Of a stretch of DNA of 64,000 nucleotides, positions 25,176 to 35,196 are shown in pieces. Position numbers and translations under genes: made by a program. The DNA is taken from NCBI RefSeq assembly GCF_004340945.1, contig NZ_SLYD01000001.1, forward strand, positions 558,001 to 622,000. Direction: 5' to 3'. The notes below the pieces were generated by a model. It searched no databases and was not told where the DNA came from. It saw only the letters and a list, made by a program, of their open reading frames with translations. The DNA comes from Sphingomonas sp. PP-F2F-A104-K0414. GTDB taxonomy: Bacteria > Pseudomonadota > Alphaproteobacteria > Sphingomonadales > Sphingomonadaceae. Within the stretch, counting starts at the first letter, position 1; every line of letters starts with the position of its first letter.

Positions 25176-27059
25176 ATGCGCGCCCGGCGCGTCGCCGTTT
25201 CGATGAGGGGATTCTTTCGCAAACGCTGGGTGAAAATCACCGGCATCGTCGTCGCGAGTGTGCTCGTGCTGGGGCTGGTGGGGCTTGCCGCGTTTCCGTG
25301 GGGGTCGCTGAAAGGCGTGATCGAGCGGCAGCTGACCGCGCGGTTCGGGCGGCCGGTGACGATCGGCGGGATCGAGCGGGTCGACGCGTTCGGGTTCAAT
25401 CCGACGATCCGGATCACGAACGTGCGCATTCCGCAGGCGGCATGGGCGGGCAAAGGCGACTTCGTTCAGCTGCGCGAGGCCGAAGCGACGTTCTCTGGCA
25501 TCAGCCTGCTAAAGGGCGCGTTCGGCCCACGCGACGTGAAGGCGCGCGGGCTGCATCTGGTGCTGGTGCGCGACAAGGACGGTCGGACCAACTGGGAGCG
25601 GCCGGGCAAACCCAAGGGCGGCGGCAGTTCGACCGATCTCGACGGGCTGACGATCAGCGACAGCGTGATCGAGTATCGCGACGACAAGCAGGACCGCTTC
25701 GTCACCGCGCGGTTCGTGTCGGATCCGGTCCACGGTATCCGCGCGAACGGGAGCGGCACGATCCGCGGGGCAGCGGTGCGGATCGCTGTTGCGGGGCCTT
25801 CGGTGGCAAAGTTTCAGGGCAAGCCGTGGCCGTTCACCGCGTCGATCGACGGCGATGCTCTTTCGATTGCCGCCAAGGGGCTGATGGACCGGCCGCTCGA
25901 TACCGACGCGATGAGCCTCGACGTGACGGCGCGCGCGACCGATCTCAAGCTGATCGATGCGGTGATCGAGGCGGGGCTGTTCCGGACGCAGCCGGTATCG
26001 TTCCGCGCGCATGTCCGTCATGATCAGCCGAAATGGACGGTGACGCAATTGAAGGGCGTGGTCGGGCGCTCCGACTTCGCGGGGCATGTCACGGTCGACA
26101 AGCAGGCGGGGCGCAGCAAGGTCGATGGCGACATCGTCTCGCGGCAGTTCGATTTCGGCGATCTCGCGTCGGACGAGGGCAAGGCGGAGGGTGCCGCACT
26201 GGAACGCGCGATCGGGCCGCGGTTGGTGCCGAACACGCGGATCGATATCGGCAAGATCGATACGACGGACGCGCGGATGGTGTTTCGGATCGGGCGGATC
26301 GTCAGCGGCAAGGGCAAGTCACCGATCCTGTCCGCGAAGGGCACGCTGGCGATCGATCATCAACTTCTGACGCTGAGCGATCTGGTCGCGCTGCTGCCGC
26401 ATGGCAACGTGACGGGCAAGGTGACGGTCGACCAGCGCGGCGACCGGAAGGTGCCGACGGTCGATATCGACCTCAGGCTGCGCGGCAGCAGCGTGCAGGA
26501 TATCGCGGGCGGCGGTGGCGATTTCAGCGGTAACGTCAGCGCGCGGGTGCGGCTGAAGGGACCGGGCGAGACGATCCGCGCGGCGGTCGGGCGGTCGAAC
26601 GGGACGATCGGGTTCGTCGCGCGGGATGGTCAGTTGCCGCAGGGTATCGCCGCTGCGCTCGGGTTCGATGCGGCGCGGGCGTTGCTGGCGAAGGATGGCG
26701 AGCGCGCGGGGCTGCGCTGCGTGGTGCTGAAGCTCGATGTGACGCGCGGGCAAGGGCGGGTCGATCCGATGATCGTCGATACTACCGCCAGCCAGTTGCG
26801 GGGACAGGGGAGCGTGGTGTTTCCGGGGGAGACGCTGAACATCCGGCTGACGGGCACGCCGAAACAGCATGCGCTGCTGCGGTTGCCGGGGTCGGCGTAC
26901 ATGACCGGGACGATCGAGCGGCCGACTGTGACGATCCCGCCCGAGGTGAAGTCGGTGGGGAATATCTTCAAGGCGATCGGCCGCGCGATTTCGGGTAATC
27001 AGGGGCCGACGGCGAGCGATGCGGATTGTTCGGGGTTGGCGGCGCGGGTGTTGCGGTAG
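25176..27059 (+). CDS. AsmA family protein
   Basis: 627 residues from ATG 25176 (AGGCGGAACGA upstream); ATG 25203, nine codons in, is an equally reasonable start without a ribosome binding site. An N-terminal membrane anchor (about 19-42) is followed by a long beta-rich periplasmic part with repeats such as VKARGLHLVLVRDKDGRTNW and the C-terminal AsmA segment (GTPKQHALLRLPGSAYMTGT). AsmA-like proteins bridge inner and outer membranes and are implicated in phospholipid transport. Single gene, convergent with gpsA. Confidence 0.88.
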   Translation: MRARRVAVSMRGFFRKRWVKITGIVVASVLVLGLVGLAAFPWGSLKGVIERQLTARFGRPVTIGGIERVDAFGFNPTIRITNVRIPQAAWAGKGDFVQLREAEATFSGISLLKGAFGPRDVKARGLHLVLVRDKDGRTNWERPGKPKGGGSSTDLDGLTISDSVIEYRDDKQDRFVTARFVSDPVHGIRANGSGTIRGAAVRIAVAGPSVAKFQGKPWPFTASIDGDALSIAAKGLMDRPLDTDAMSLDVTARATDLKLIDAVIEAGLFRTQPVSFRAHVRHDQPKWTVTQLKGVVGRSDFAGHVTVDKQAGRSKVDGDIVSRQFDFGDLASDEGKAEGAALERAIGPRLVPNTRIDIGKIDTTDARMVFRIGRIVSGKGKSPILSAKGTLAIDHQLLTLSDLVALLPHGNVTGKVTVDQRGDRKVPTVDIDLRLRGSSVQDIAGGGGDFSGNVSARVRLKGPGETIRAAVGRSNGTIGFVARDGQLPQGIAAALGFDAARALLAKDGERAGLRCVVLKLDVTRGQGRVDPMIVDTTASQLRGQGSVVFPGETLNIRLTGTPKQHALLRLPGSAYMTGTIERPTVTIPPEVKSVGNIFKAIGRAISGNQGPTASDADCSGLAARVLR

Positions 27060-27080
27060 CAGGTCAGACCCGCCCCACGC

Positions 27081-27175
27081 CGTCACCTCGGACTCGTTCC
27101 GGGGTCCACGGTGCCGCGAACCGACGCTGTCTGAGTGTGCGGAACGGTGGATGCCGGAACGAGCCCGGCATGACG
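27081..27175. repeat. Family B intergenic inverted-repeat module
   Basis: Arms 27081-27109 and 27147-27175 around a spacer GTGCCGCGA...GTGCGGAAC with an inner inverse repeat. Located in the convergent AsmA-gpsA gap. Confidence 0.88.
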
Positions 27176-27186
27176 AAGGTTGGCGG

Positions 27187-28179
27187 TCAGCCCGCCTCGC
27201 CCTTGAGTGGCCTGGCGAGCAGGTCGCCGATTACGTCGCTGACCGGGGCACCTTCCAGCAGGCGGCAGACGGCTTCGGTGATCGGCATATCGACGTCGGC
27301 GTCGCGCGCGGCTTCGCGGAGGACGGGGGCGGTGAAGGCGCCTTCCGCGACGGTGCGGCGGTCGGCGAGTAGCATCGCGGCGGAGTCGCCTCTCCCCAAA
27401 CCGACGCCGAGCGAGAAGTTGCGCGAGCTGGTCGAGGAGCAGGTTAGGACGAGATCGCCCAAGCCCGATAGCCCGGCGAGCGTTTCCGCGCGCGCACCGC
27501 GAGCGAGGCCGAAGCGGGTCATTTCGGCGAATCCGCGCGCGATCAAGGCAGCGCGCGCGTTCTGGCCGAGCCCTGCCCCCTCGACCACGCCGCAGCCGAT
27601 CGCGAGGACGTTCTTTACCGCGCCGCCGATCTCCGCACCGGCGACGTCGGTCGAGGCGTAGGTGCGGAAATGGCGCGCTGCCAACCGCGTCGCGAGACGT
27701 TCGCCGAGGTCGGCATCTTCGCAGGCGAGCGTCACGGCGGTGGGGAGGCCAGCGGCGACCTCATGCGCGAAGGTGGGCCCGGAGAGGACGGCGATCGGCG
27801 CGTCGGGATGGACAGCGCGGGCGACCTCGCCGACGAGGCGCTTGGTGCCGGCTTCGATGCCTTTTGCGCACAGGACGAGCGGGATGCGCCCGACCGGAGC
27901 GGCGGCAAGGACGCTGCCGACGTGCTGTGCGGGCGCGACGACGAGGATCGCGTCCATGTCGGCGAGTGCGGCGAGATCATCCGTGGCGCGGATCGTCGGG
28001 GAGAGCGCGACGCCGGCGAGGAAGAGGCTGTTCTCGTGGTGGGCGTTGATCGACTCGACGACGGCGGTTTCGCGTGCCCAGAGGATGACGTCGCGGCCTT
28101 CGTGCGCGGCGACCTGCGCGAGCGCGGTGCCCCAAGCGCCGCCGCCGATGACGCCTATTTTCATAGCAGGGATTTTCAT
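27187..28179 (-). CDS. gpsA: Glycerol-3-phosphate dehydrogenase (NAD(P)+)
   Basis: 330 residues from ATG 28179. NAD-binding [12 protein letters not shown] (11-22), [20 protein letters not shown], the catalytic Lys region [15 protein letters not shown] and [13 protein letters not shown] are all GpsA signatures. It reduces dihydroxyacetone phosphate to sn-glycerol 3-phosphate for phospholipid synthesis. Its ATG overlaps the tsaD stop (ATGA, 28179-28176). A second in-frame ATG at 28164 could be the true start. Confidence 0.96.
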   Translation of the reverse strand: MKIPAMKIGVIGGGAWGTALAQVAAHEGRDVILWARETAVVESINAHHENSLFLAGVALSPTIRATDDLAALADMDAILVVAPAQHVGSVLAAAPVGRIPLVLCAKGIEAGTKRLVGEVARAVHPDAPIAVLSGPTFAHEVAAGLPTAVTLACEDADLGERLATRLAARHFRTYASTDVAGAEIGGAVKNVLAIGCGVVEGAGLGQNARAALIARGFAEMTRFGLARGARAETLAGLSGLGDLVLTCSSTSSRNFSLGVGLGRGDSAAMLLADRRTVAEGAFTAPVLREAARDADVDMPITEAVCRLLEGAPVSDVIGDLLARPLKGEAG

Positions 28180-29201
28180 GCCTTCACTCCTGCGCCACGC
28201 ACGGCTTCGGCGTTCGGATCGAGCGGCCAGCGCGGGCGCGCAGCGACGTCGAGCGGGTCGGTGAGACCGGCGGCGAAGCGCTCGGCGCCCGCCCAGCCGA
28301 TCATTGCGGCGTTATCCGTGCAGAGCCACAAGGGCGGCGCGACGAAGCGGAGGCCGTGTGCGCTCGCAAGGGACTGCAATGCCGAGCGGACCGCGGTGTT
28401 CGCGGCGACCCCGCCCGCGACGACCAGCGCGGTGGCGCCGTGTGCGGTCCGCAACGCCTTGGTCGTGCGGTCGATCAGGCAGTCGACGACCGCGGCCTGA
28501 AACGAGGCGGCGAGGTCCTCAGGCGAATATTGGCCGACGACGCGCGCGACCGCGCTCTTCAGGCCCGCGAACGAAAAATGCGGTTCGGCCGAGCCTTTGA
28601 GCGGACGGGGCAGCGGGACCGCCTTGGGGTTACCGAGTGCCGCAGCGCGTTCGACCGCGGGGCCGCCGGGGAAGCCGAGACCGAGCAGCTTGGCGGTCTT
28701 GTCGAAGGCTTCGCCCGCCGCATCGTCGATCGTCGTCGCCAACCGCCGATACGCGCCGACGCCCTCGACCAGCAGCAGCTGGCAATGGCCGCCGGACACG
28801 AGCAGCAGCAGATAGGGAAATTCGAGATCGGGATCGGACAGCCGCGGCGAGAGCGCGTGCCCTTCGAGATGGTTCACCGCGATCAAGGGTTTACCCGCAG
28901 CGTGCGCGAGCGCCTTGCCCGTGACGAGCCCGACCATAACGCCGCCGATCAGCCCCGGCCCTGCGGTCGCGGCGATCGCATCGACGTCGGCGAGCGTCAA
29001 CTTCGCGTCGGCCAACGCCGCGACGATCAGCGGCTCGAGCGCCTCGACATGCGCGCGCGCGGCGATTTCGGGGACGACGCCGCCGAACGGGGCGTGCGCG
29101 GCTTCCTGCCCCAGCAGGCGGTGCGCGAGGACCTGACGGTCGCCGGTGACGAGCGAGGCGGCGGTTTCGTCGCAGGAGGATTCGATGCCGAGAATGATCA
29201 T
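28176..29201 (-). CDS. tsaD: tRNA N6-threonylcarbamoyladenosine synthase subunit TsaD
   Basis: 341 residues from ATG 29201; the frame is open far upstream but only residues from [16 protein letters not shown] onward belong to the family. Metal-binding H111 and H115 ([10 protein letters not shown]), nucleotide-binding [13 protein letters not shown] and [13 protein letters not shown] are present. With TsaB, TsaC and TsaE it makes t6A37 of ANN-decoding tRNAs. Coupled to gpsA downstream and divergent from hemC, a common alphaproteobacterial arrangement. Confidence 0.96.
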   Translation of the reverse strand: MIILGIESSCDETAASLVTGDRQVLAHRLLGQEAAHAPFGGVVPEIAARAHVEALEPLIVAALADAKLTLADVDAIAATAGPGLIGGVMVGLVTGKALAHAAGKPLIAVNHLEGHALSPRLSDPDLEFPYLLLLVSGGHCQLLLVEGVGAYRRLATTIDDAAGEAFDKTAKLLGLGFPGGPAVERAAALGNPKAVPLPRPLKGSAEPHFSFAGLKSAVARVVGQYSPEDLAASFQAAVVDCLIDRTTKALRTAHGATALVVAGGVAANTAVRSALQSLASAHGLRFVAPPLWLCTDNAAMIGWAGAERFAAGLTDPLDVAARPRWPLDPNAEAVRGAGVKA

Positions 29202-29253
29202 CGCGTGTCTGTATAGGGGTGCGAGAAGCTTGTCGAAGGCGGCTCCTTTCTGC

Positions 29254-30171
29254 ATGGCCCATCGGATGACTCGTTTTCGGCTCGGTACGCGCGGTTCGCC
29301 GCTGGCGCTCACCCAGGCGGGCATGGTGCGCGATGCACTGTGCGCGGCGCATGGCTGGTCGCCCGAAATGGTCGAGATCGTGGTGATCCGCACGACCGGG
29401 GACCGCGTGCAGGATCGCGCGCTCGCCGAGATCGGCGGCAAGGCGCTGTGGACCAAGGAACTCGATCGCGCGCTGCACGACGGCGATATCGATTGCGCGG
29501 TGCATTCGATGAAGGATGTCGAGACGATCCGACCCGCGACGCTGAAGATCGCGGCGATGCTCCCGAGGGCCGACGTCAGAGACCGGCTGATCGGCGCGGA
29601 GACGCTCGCCGACCTGCGCCCGCATGCAGTGGTTGGCACGAGTTCGCCGAGGCGGCGCGCGCAGATGCTGCGGCTGCGACCCGACCTGGAGATCGTGCTG
29701 ATCCGCGGGAATGTCGACACGCGGCTCGGCCGGGTCGCGAGCGGCGAGATGGATGCGACGTTGCTCGCCGCCGCCGGGCTCGACCGTCTCGGACGCGACG
29801 ACGGCCATGCGATCCCGACCGACGTGATGTTGCCGGCCCCTGCCCAAGGCGCGGTCGGGGTCGAAGTGCTCGCCGGGAGCGCGGCGGGCGAGATCGTCGC
29901 GGCGATCGACCACCGCGATACGAGCCTGTGCGTGCTGACCGAGCGCGCGCTGCTCGCGCGGCTGGGGGCGGATTGCCATTCGCCGGTCGCAGCGCTGGCG
30001 TCGCTCGCGGGCGAGACGCTGACGTTGCGCGCCGAACTGATCGCCGAGGACGGCGCGTGCGACGTCGCGGGATCAATCGAGGGCACGGTCGACGACGATC
30101 TCGGGACGGCGCTGGCGGAGGATCTGCTGACCCGCGCGCCCGCCAGCGTCCGGCGACTGTTCGCCGCATGA
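29254..30171 (+). CDS. hemC: Porphobilinogen deaminase (hydroxymethylbilane synthase)
   Basis: 305 residues from ATG 29254 (AAGGCGGCT upstream); ATG 29266 is possible. Signatures [31 protein letters not shown], FDEGxxx-type [37 protein letters not shown] and the dipyrromethane-cofactor Cys241 in [12 protein letters not shown]. It polymerises four porphobilinogens in heme synthesis. Divergent from tsaD across 52 bp, and followed after 7 bp by the HemD fusion gene. Confidence 0.96.
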   Translation: MAHRMTRFRLGTRGSPLALTQAGMVRDALCAAHGWSPEMVEIVVIRTTGDRVQDRALAEIGGKALWTKELDRALHDGDIDCAVHSMKDVETIRPATLKIAAMLPRADVRDRLIGAETLADLRPHAVVGTSSPRRRAQMLRLRPDLEIVLIRGNVDTRLGRVASGEMDATLLAAAGLDRLGRDDGHAIPTDVMLPAPAQGAVGVEVLAGSAAGEIVAAIDHRDTSLCVLTERALLARLGADCHSPVAALASLAGETLTLRAELIAEDGACDVAGSIEGTVDDDLGTALAEDLLTRAPASVRRLFAA

Positions 30172-30178
30172 TGCCCCG

Positions 30179-31828
30179 ATGACCCGCATGGTCGTGGTGC
30201 TGCGGCCGGAGCCCGGCAATACGCGCACCGCGACGGCGCTGCGTACGCTCGGGCTGGAGGTGCGGCAGGTCCCGCTGTTCGCGGTAGTACCGGTCTATTG
30301 GACGCCGCCCAACCCGACCGGGTTCGACGGGCTGTTGCTGACGAGCGCGAACGCGGTGCGGCATGGCGGCACGGGGCTGGACCTGTTCAAGCGGTTGCCG
30401 GTCGTCGCGGTCGGTGCCTCGACCGCGGCGGCAGCGAGCGAGGCCGGGTTCGCGGTCGCGGTGACGGGCGGCGAGAATGCGCGCGCAGTAGTGGCCGAGG
30501 CGCGGGACCGGGGTTTCGCGCGGTTGCTGCATCTCGCCGGGCGCGAGCGGGCGCCGACCGAGGACGGCGTCGAGGCGGTCACCGTCTATGCGAGCGAGGC
30601 CGTCCCGGTGCCGGCTGACGTCGCGCGGTCGTTCGAGGATACGGTAGTCCTGGTGCATTCCGCGCGCGCTGCAACGCGGCTGGCCGAACTCGCCGATGGC
30701 GCCGGCGCGGACCGGTCTCGCATCGCGCTGGTCGCGATCAGCCAAGCGGTCGGCGACGCCGCCGGGACAGGCTGGGGCGCCATGTCGATCGCGCCCGAAC
30801 TGAGCGATTCCGCGGTTGTCGCAACCGCTGCTGCGTCTGCGAACACACGCACGATTGACCATCCGGCGCGCGACGGGGATAAGCACGCCATGAGCGACTA
30901 CGTGCCTACCGATCGCCCACGGGCACGCGGACCCAAAATGGGCGTCATCCTTGTCCTGGTCGGGCTTGCGTTCGTCGCGGGCCTTGGCCTGATGGCGTAT
31001 GCGGCCAAGACGGTGCCCTGGTTCGGCTTCACCCATTCGACCGCCGCTTCAACGACTGCGCAGCAAAAGGCTTCGTCGTCCGCGACCGGGTATATCCCGT
31101 CGCAGCCGCTCGGCCCCGATGGCCAGCCGCAGGCCGCTGCGCCGGTCGATACCGCAGTGTTGGCGACGCGCGAGGCGACGCTGGCGGCGCAATTGACCGC
31201 GCTCGAGGCGCGCACCGCGGCGATCACCACCGATGCCAGTGCCGCCGGCGGGCAGGCGACGCGCGCCGAAGGGCTGATGGTCGCGTTCGCCGCACGACGC
31301 GCGCTCGATCGCGGGGTCGGGCTCGGCTATCTCGAGGAGCAGCTTCGCCTGCGCTTCGGCCAGGCCCAGCCGCGCGCGACGATGCTGCTGATCCAGGCCG
31401 CGCGTCAGCCGGTGACGCTGGAGGACCTCCGCCAGGGCCTCGACACGATCGCGCCCGACATCACGACCTCGACCGGCGAGGGCTGGCTCGACACGATCCA
31501 GCACCAGATCGATTCGCTGGTGGTACTGCGCAAGGCCGGCACGCCCTCGCCGATGCCCGCCGACCGCCTCGCGCGCGTTCGCCGGTTGCTCGAAGCGGGG
31601 CAGGTCGAGGCGGCAAGGGCGGAAGTGGCGCGCTTGCCCGGGGCGGCGCAGGCCGGCAACTGGATGGACGCCGCCCGCCGCTACGTCACCGCACGCCAGG
31701 CGCTCGACGTGATCGAGAACACCGCGCTGATCGGCCAGGCGGGTCAGCCACAACCCGCCCCGGTAGTGATCCCGACGCCGGTTCCCGAGATCGTCGCGCC
31801 GGAGACATCCGCGGCGGACGGAGTCTGA
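30179..31828 (+). CDS. hemD: Uroporphyrinogen-III synthase fused in frame to a membrane-anchored C-terminal domain
   Basis: 549 codons from ATG 30179 with no stop. Residues 1 to about 232 are HemD-like ([71 protein letters not shown]), converting hydroxymethylbilane to uroporphyrinogen III. Residues about 252-273 are a transmembrane helix ([19 protein letters not shown]), followed by a Q/A-rich linker and a helical periplasmic region resembling the HemX/mitofilin group. A Met at 238 (ATG 30890, with GGGGATAAG upstream) is a plausible independent start, so two proteins from one frame cannot be excluded. The junction near 30852-30890 has no in-frame stop as read. Confidence 0.85.
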   Translation: MTRMVVVLRPEPGNTRTATALRTLGLEVRQVPLFAVVPVYWTPPNPTGFDGLLLTSANAVRHGGTGLDLFKRLPVVAVGASTAAAASEAGFAVAVTGGENARAVVAEARDRGFARLLHLAGRERAPTEDGVEAVTVYASEAVPVPADVARSFEDTVVLVHSARAATRLAELADGAGADRSRIALVAISQAVGDAAGTGWGAMSIAPELSDSAVVATAAASANTRTIDHPARDGDKHAMSDYVPTDRPRARGPKMGVILVLVGLAFVAGLGLMAYAAKTVPWFGFTHSTAASTTAQQKASSSATGYIPSQPLGPDGQPQAAAPVDTAVLATREATLAAQLTALEARTAAITTDASAAGGQATRAEGLMVAFAARRALDRGVGLGYLEEQLRLRFGQAQPRATMLLIQAARQPVTLEDLRQGLDTIAPDITTSTGEGWLDTIQHQIDSLVVLRKAGTPSPMPADRLARVRRLLEAGQVEAARAEVARLPGAAQAGNWMDAARRYVTARQALDVIENTALIGQAGQPQPAPVVIPTPVPEIVAPETSAADGV

Positions 31829-31917
31829 GATCTTCGAACGCCAGGCGCAGGTGCCGGCAACTGATCGCTTGATCGGCCAGCCATGCCCCTGGGCGATAGC
31901 GCCGCAACAAGCGTCGC

Positions 31918-32715
31918 TTACGGCGTAGCGGCGATCTTGATCTCGAACAGCGTTGGCCAATATTTGCCCGTCACGAATAGCCGGTTTGCCTTTGCATCCC
32001 ACGCAATGCCATTGAGCACCGCCTCGGGGTCGGTAGCAGCCACTTCGGCGACCAACGGGCGCAGGTCGACCACTGCAGTGACCTTGCCGGTCTTCGGGTC
32101 GATACGGACCAGGAAGCCGGTATGCCAGACGTTGGCGAGCAGCGCGCCGTCGACGTATTCGAGCTCGTTGATGTCGCGCAACGGGCGATCGTCGATCGTC
32201 ACCGCGACGCGCTTGCGCTCAGCGAGCGTCACCGGATCGCGGAAGATGATGTCGGGGCTGCCGTCGGACTGGAGCAGCGACACGCCATCGCTCGTCAGGC
32301 CCCAACCCTCGCCGGTGTAGCGGTTCTGGCTTTTGGGCTTCAACGTGCGGATGTCCCAGCGGTGGGCGATGCCGTCGTGCCAGGTGAGGCTGACCAGTTC
32401 GTCCTTCCACAGCGCTAGGCCTTCGCCGAACTGCGCGGGGTCGATTTGCGCCTTCGCCAAGATCTTGCCGTCCTTGAGCGACACGCGGCGGACGTCGGAT
32501 TGGCGCTCCTGCCCGGTGCTCTCGTAGAGCGCGCCGTCGTGCCAGAGCAGCCCTTCGGTGAATGCGGTGCGGTCGTGCGGATAGCGCGCGACGATCGTCG
32601 CCGACAGCACCGGCACGCGCGTCTGCGCAGGCGCGGCTGACGAAAAAGACGATGAAACGAGAACGGCCGGCCCCGCCATAGCGAGACCGGCCGCAATCAT
32701 TATCCTACCGAACAC
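31918..32715 (-). CDS. Glutaminyl-peptide cyclotransferase (beta-propeller type)
   Basis: 265 residues if GTG 32715 is used; ATG 32700, with TAGGATA just before it, is an alternative. N-terminal signal-like region (about 1-30) then the five-bladed propeller motifs of the plant/bacterial QC family: TAFTEGLLWHDGALYESTG, FGEGLALWKDELVSLTW, WGLTSDGVSLLQSDGS, NELEYVDGALLANVW, and LNGIAWDAKANRLFVTGKYWP. It converts N-terminal Gln to pyroglutamate on exported proteins. Its physiological targets are unknown. The next upstream gene is the cold-shock gene. Confidence 0.9.
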   Translation of the reverse strand: MFGRIMIAAGLAMAGPAVLVSSSFSSAAPAQTRVPVLSATIVARYPHDRTAFTEGLLWHDGALYESTGQERQSDVRRVSLKDGKILAKAQIDPAQFGEGLALWKDELVSLTWHDGIAHRWDIRTLKPKSQNRYTGEGWGLTSDGVSLLQSDGSPDIIFRDPVTLAERKRVAVTIDDRPLRDINELEYVDGALLANVWHTGFLVRIDPKTGKVTAVVDLRPLVAEVAATDPEAVLNGIAWDAKANRLFVTGKYWPTLFEIKIAATP

Positions 32716-32746
32716 GGTACGATCAGCGTTCTGGGGCAGCCAGCTA

Positions 32747-33613
32747 TCAGCCGCCTGCGCTCAGGTTTACCGCTGCGTACTTGCCGCGACGATCGACCTC
32801 GAGCTCGAACTCGAGCTTGTCGCCCTCGTTCAGCGTCGCCATGCCGGCGCGCTCAACGGCCGAGATGTGGACGAAGGCGTCAGGCTGTCCGTCGTCGCGC
32901 TGGATGAAGCCGAAGCCCTTCATCGCGTTGAAGAACTTGACCGTACCGGTCGCCTTCTCGCCGGTGAGCTGACGCTGTGCGCCACCTGCACCACCGTCAC
33001 GGTCGCGATCGCCACCACGGGGCGCGCCCGGGCCGGCATCACGGTCACGCGGCGGGCCGCGATCGGTGACGGCCATCGGCTCGCCGTCGATCTTCAGGTC
33101 GGTTGCCGAGATACGGCCACCGCGGTCGACGAGCGTGAAGCCGAGCGGCTGACCCTCGGCGAGAGCGACCATACCGGCCTGCTCGACTGCGCTGATGTGG
33201 ACGAACACGTCCTCGCCGCCGTCATCGCGAACGACGAAGCCGAAGCCCTTCTGTGCGTTGAAGAACTTTACGACGCCGGTGCCTTCGCCGACCACCTGGG
33301 GAGGCATGCCGCGACCACCGCCGCCGCCGCCACCGCCTGAGAAGCCGCCGCCACCGCCGCCGCCGCGGTAACCACCGCCGCCACCGCCGCTGCCGCCACC
33401 GAAGCTGCTGCCGCCGCCGTAGCTGCTGCCACCGCCGCCGCCGTAGCTCGAGCCACCGCCGCCGCCATAGCTGCTACCGCCGCCGCCGAACCGATCGCCG
33501 CCACCGCCAAAGCTGCTGCCGCCGCCGAACTCGTTGTCGCCGCCGCCGAAGCTGTCGCGCTTGTCGCGGCCACGCCCGCCACGGTTCCCGCGGCCACCTT
33601 TATCGAAACCCAT
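32747..33613 (-). CDS. Double cold-shock domain protein with long glycine-rich N-terminus
   Basis: 288 residues from ATG 33613. Residues 1-20 hold RGG-like motifs (GGRGNRGGRGRDKR), about 20-101 are almost only Gly with Ser, Tyr and Phe (repeats SSYGGGG), then two cold-shock domains at 111-175 and 220-286, with RNP1 motifs KGFGFVVR (122-129) and KGFGFIQR (232-239) and RNP2 VFVHI/AFVHI. A linker (180-218) is Asp/Arg/Gly-rich. Cold-shock domains bind single-stranded RNA/DNA. The low-complexity half looks like an RNA-binding or phase-separating tail; that is inference. Repeat-rich DNA may vary in length between strains. Confidence 0.9.
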   Translation of the reverse strand: MGFDKGGRGNRGGRGRDKRDSFGGGDNEFGGGSSFGGGGDRFGGGGSSYGGGGGSSYGGGGGSSYGGGSSFGGGSGGGGGGYRGGGGGGGFSGGGGGGGGRGMPPQVVGEGTGVVKFFNAQKGFGFVVRDDGGEDVFVHISAVEQAGMVALAEGQPLGFTLVDRGGRISATDLKIDGEPMAVTDRGPPRDRDAGPGAPRGGDRDRDGGAGGAQRQLTGEKATGTVKFFNAMKGFGFIQRDDGQPDAFVHISAVERAGMATLNEGDKLEFELEVDRRGKYAAVNLSAGG

Positions 33614-33917
33614 AAGCTCTGTTCGTCTTCCCGGTTCGCCCGCAAATTTCTCAAAACCCTTGTGCCGGACGACGAACGCGGGTTTTCCAGCGCGAAACCT
33701 TTTGCGCCTTGAGGAGACCCTTAGCGCAAATTACAAGCCGTCGCGAATAGATTCTTGTCCTACGCCGCGCGATTTGGATCGATACTGGCGCAAGTGTCGC
33801 TTGTAAGCCACGGCTCGTCGCAGGTGCGCTAGGCAGGCCATCTTATCGCCCGATTCGACACCACTGCCTATGACTGGGCCATTGAGCGTTCAGCCGCGGA
33901 CCGCTACGGCCACCGTC
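33614..33917. other. 304-bp divergent gap between the cold-shock gene and rnd
   Basis: Holds the promoters and probably a long 5' leader of the cold-shock gene. The segment 33720-33810 is less GC-rich than the flanks. I see no conserved cold-shock leader or sigma consensus that I can defend. Confidence 0.4.
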
Positions 33918-34538
33918 ATGACAGTTTATCTCCACGAAGGCGACATACCCGCCGATCTGTTCGCGGCCGGCGCCGCGATCGCCGTCGATACCGAGACGAT
34001 GGGTCTCATCACCCCGCGCGATCGGCTCTGCCTCGTCCAGCTGTCGGATGGCGGCCCCGACGAGCATCTCGTCCGCTTCGCCGCGGGTGCCGGCTATGAC
34101 GCGCCCAATCTGAAGGCGTTGCTGGGCGATCCGGCGCGCGTGAAACTCTACCATTTCGGACGGTTCGACATCGCCGCGGTCCAGCATTATCTCGGTGTCG
34201 TCGCAGCGCCGGTCTATTGCACCAAGATCGCCTCGCGGCTGGTGCGCACCTATACCGATCGCCACGGTCTCAAGGAACTGGTCCGCGAATTGCTCGGCCA
34301 GGACATCTCGAAGCAGCAGCAATCGTCCGACTGGGGCAGCCCCGAGCTGTCCGACGCGCAGAAGGATTACGCGGCGTCCGACGTGCGCTTCCTTCACCGC
34401 TTGCGGACCGAGCTCGACAAGCGGCTGATTCGCGAAGGCCGGATGGAGCTCGCGCAGGCGTGCTTCGACTTCCTGCCGACCCGCGCCGCGCTCGACCTCG
34501 CCGGCTGGCCCGAAATCGACATTTTCGCGCACGCTTGA
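33918..34538 (+). CDS. rnd: Ribonuclease D-type 3'-5' exonuclease
   Basis: 206 residues from ATG 33918; an upstream in-frame ATG (33870) would add 16 non-family residues. DEDDy exonuclease motifs: DTET (24-27), HFGRFD (about 77-82) and KDYAASDVRFLHRL. No HRDC domain follows, so it is the short alphaproteobacterial form. It trims RNA 3' ends such as tRNA precursors. TGATG at 34536-34540 couples it to lptC. This puts an RNA exonuclease in one transcription unit with LPS export genes. Confidence 0.9.
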   Translation: MTVYLHEGDIPADLFAAGAAIAVDTETMGLITPRDRLCLVQLSDGGPDEHLVRFAAGAGYDAPNLKALLGDPARVKLYHFGRFDIAAVQHYLGVVAAPVYCTKIASRLVRTYTDRHGLKELVRELLGQDISKQQQSSDWGSPELSDAQKDYAASDVRFLHRLRTELDKRLIREGRMELAQACFDFLPTRAALDLAGWPEIDIFAHA

Positions 34539-35191
34539 TGGACGTTCCGCCGCCCTCACCTGTCGCTCGCCGCACGCGTACCGCGCGGCAGGACTGGGCC
34601 GCGCCCGGTGGCAGCCACGATCGATTCGTGGCGATCGCGCGCGTCGCGCTGCCGACCGCGATCGGCGTGCTGGCGGCGTTCCTGGTGATGGCGCCGCTGA
34701 CCGCGGGCGGCGACGTGTCGTTCCTGCTCGACAAGAACAAGGTCGACGTTGCGCAGGAGCGGATGAAGATCCAGTCCGCGCGCTATCGTGGCGAGGATTC
34801 GAAGGGCCAGTCGTTCACGCTCGATGCGAAGTCCGCGATCCAGAAGAGCTCGGCCGAACCGATCGTCCAGCTCAATCAGCTCGCCGCGCAGATCCAGCTG
34901 ACCGACGGCCCCGCCAACATCAAGGCGAACACCGGTCGCTACGACATGGACACCGAGAAGGTGCAGCTGTTCGGCCCGCTCAACGCCACCGCGGCGGGCG
35001 GCTACGACCTGAAGACCACCAACGCGACGATCGACATGAAGGCGCGCACGCTCGAAAGCGGGGGGGCTGCGACCGGCACCGTCCAGCAGGGGACGTTCAG
35101 CGCGAACAAGCTGCGCGCGAACCTCGAAGAGCGCACCGTGACGCTCGATGGCAATGCGCGCTTGCGGATCATCCCCAGAGGGCCGAAATAG
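34538..35191 (+). CDS. lptC: LPS export ABC transporter periplasmic protein LptC
   Basis: 217 residues from ATG 34538, sharing the A of the rnd stop TGATG. Cytoplasmic N-tail (1-30), one transmembrane helix (about 32-54), then a periplasmic beta-jellyroll region (ARYRGEDSKGQSFTLDAKSA, LFGPLNATAAGGYDLKTTNA). LptC hands lipopolysaccharide from LptBFG to LptA. It is followed by lptA after 5 bp and lptB 0.7 kb later. Confidence 0.92.
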   Translation: MDVPPPSPVARRTRTARQDWAAPGGSHDRFVAIARVALPTAIGVLAAFLVMAPLTAGGDVSFLLDKNKVDVAQERMKIQSARYRGEDSKGQSFTLDAKSAIQKSSAEPIVQLNQLAAQIQLTDGPANIKANTGRYDMDTEKVQLFGPLNATAAGGYDLKTTNATIDMKARTLESGGAATGTVQQGTFSANKLRANLEERTVTLDGNARLRIIPRGPK

Positions 35192-35196
35192 CCGCC

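Noticed and set aside
28176-30086. 636-residue extended TsaD
   Set aside because: Only the part from 29201 matches TsaD; upstream is antisense of hemC.
33614-33917. Cold-shock riboswitch/thermosensor leader
   Set aside because: The gap is long enough, but I cannot see a defensible conserved structure.
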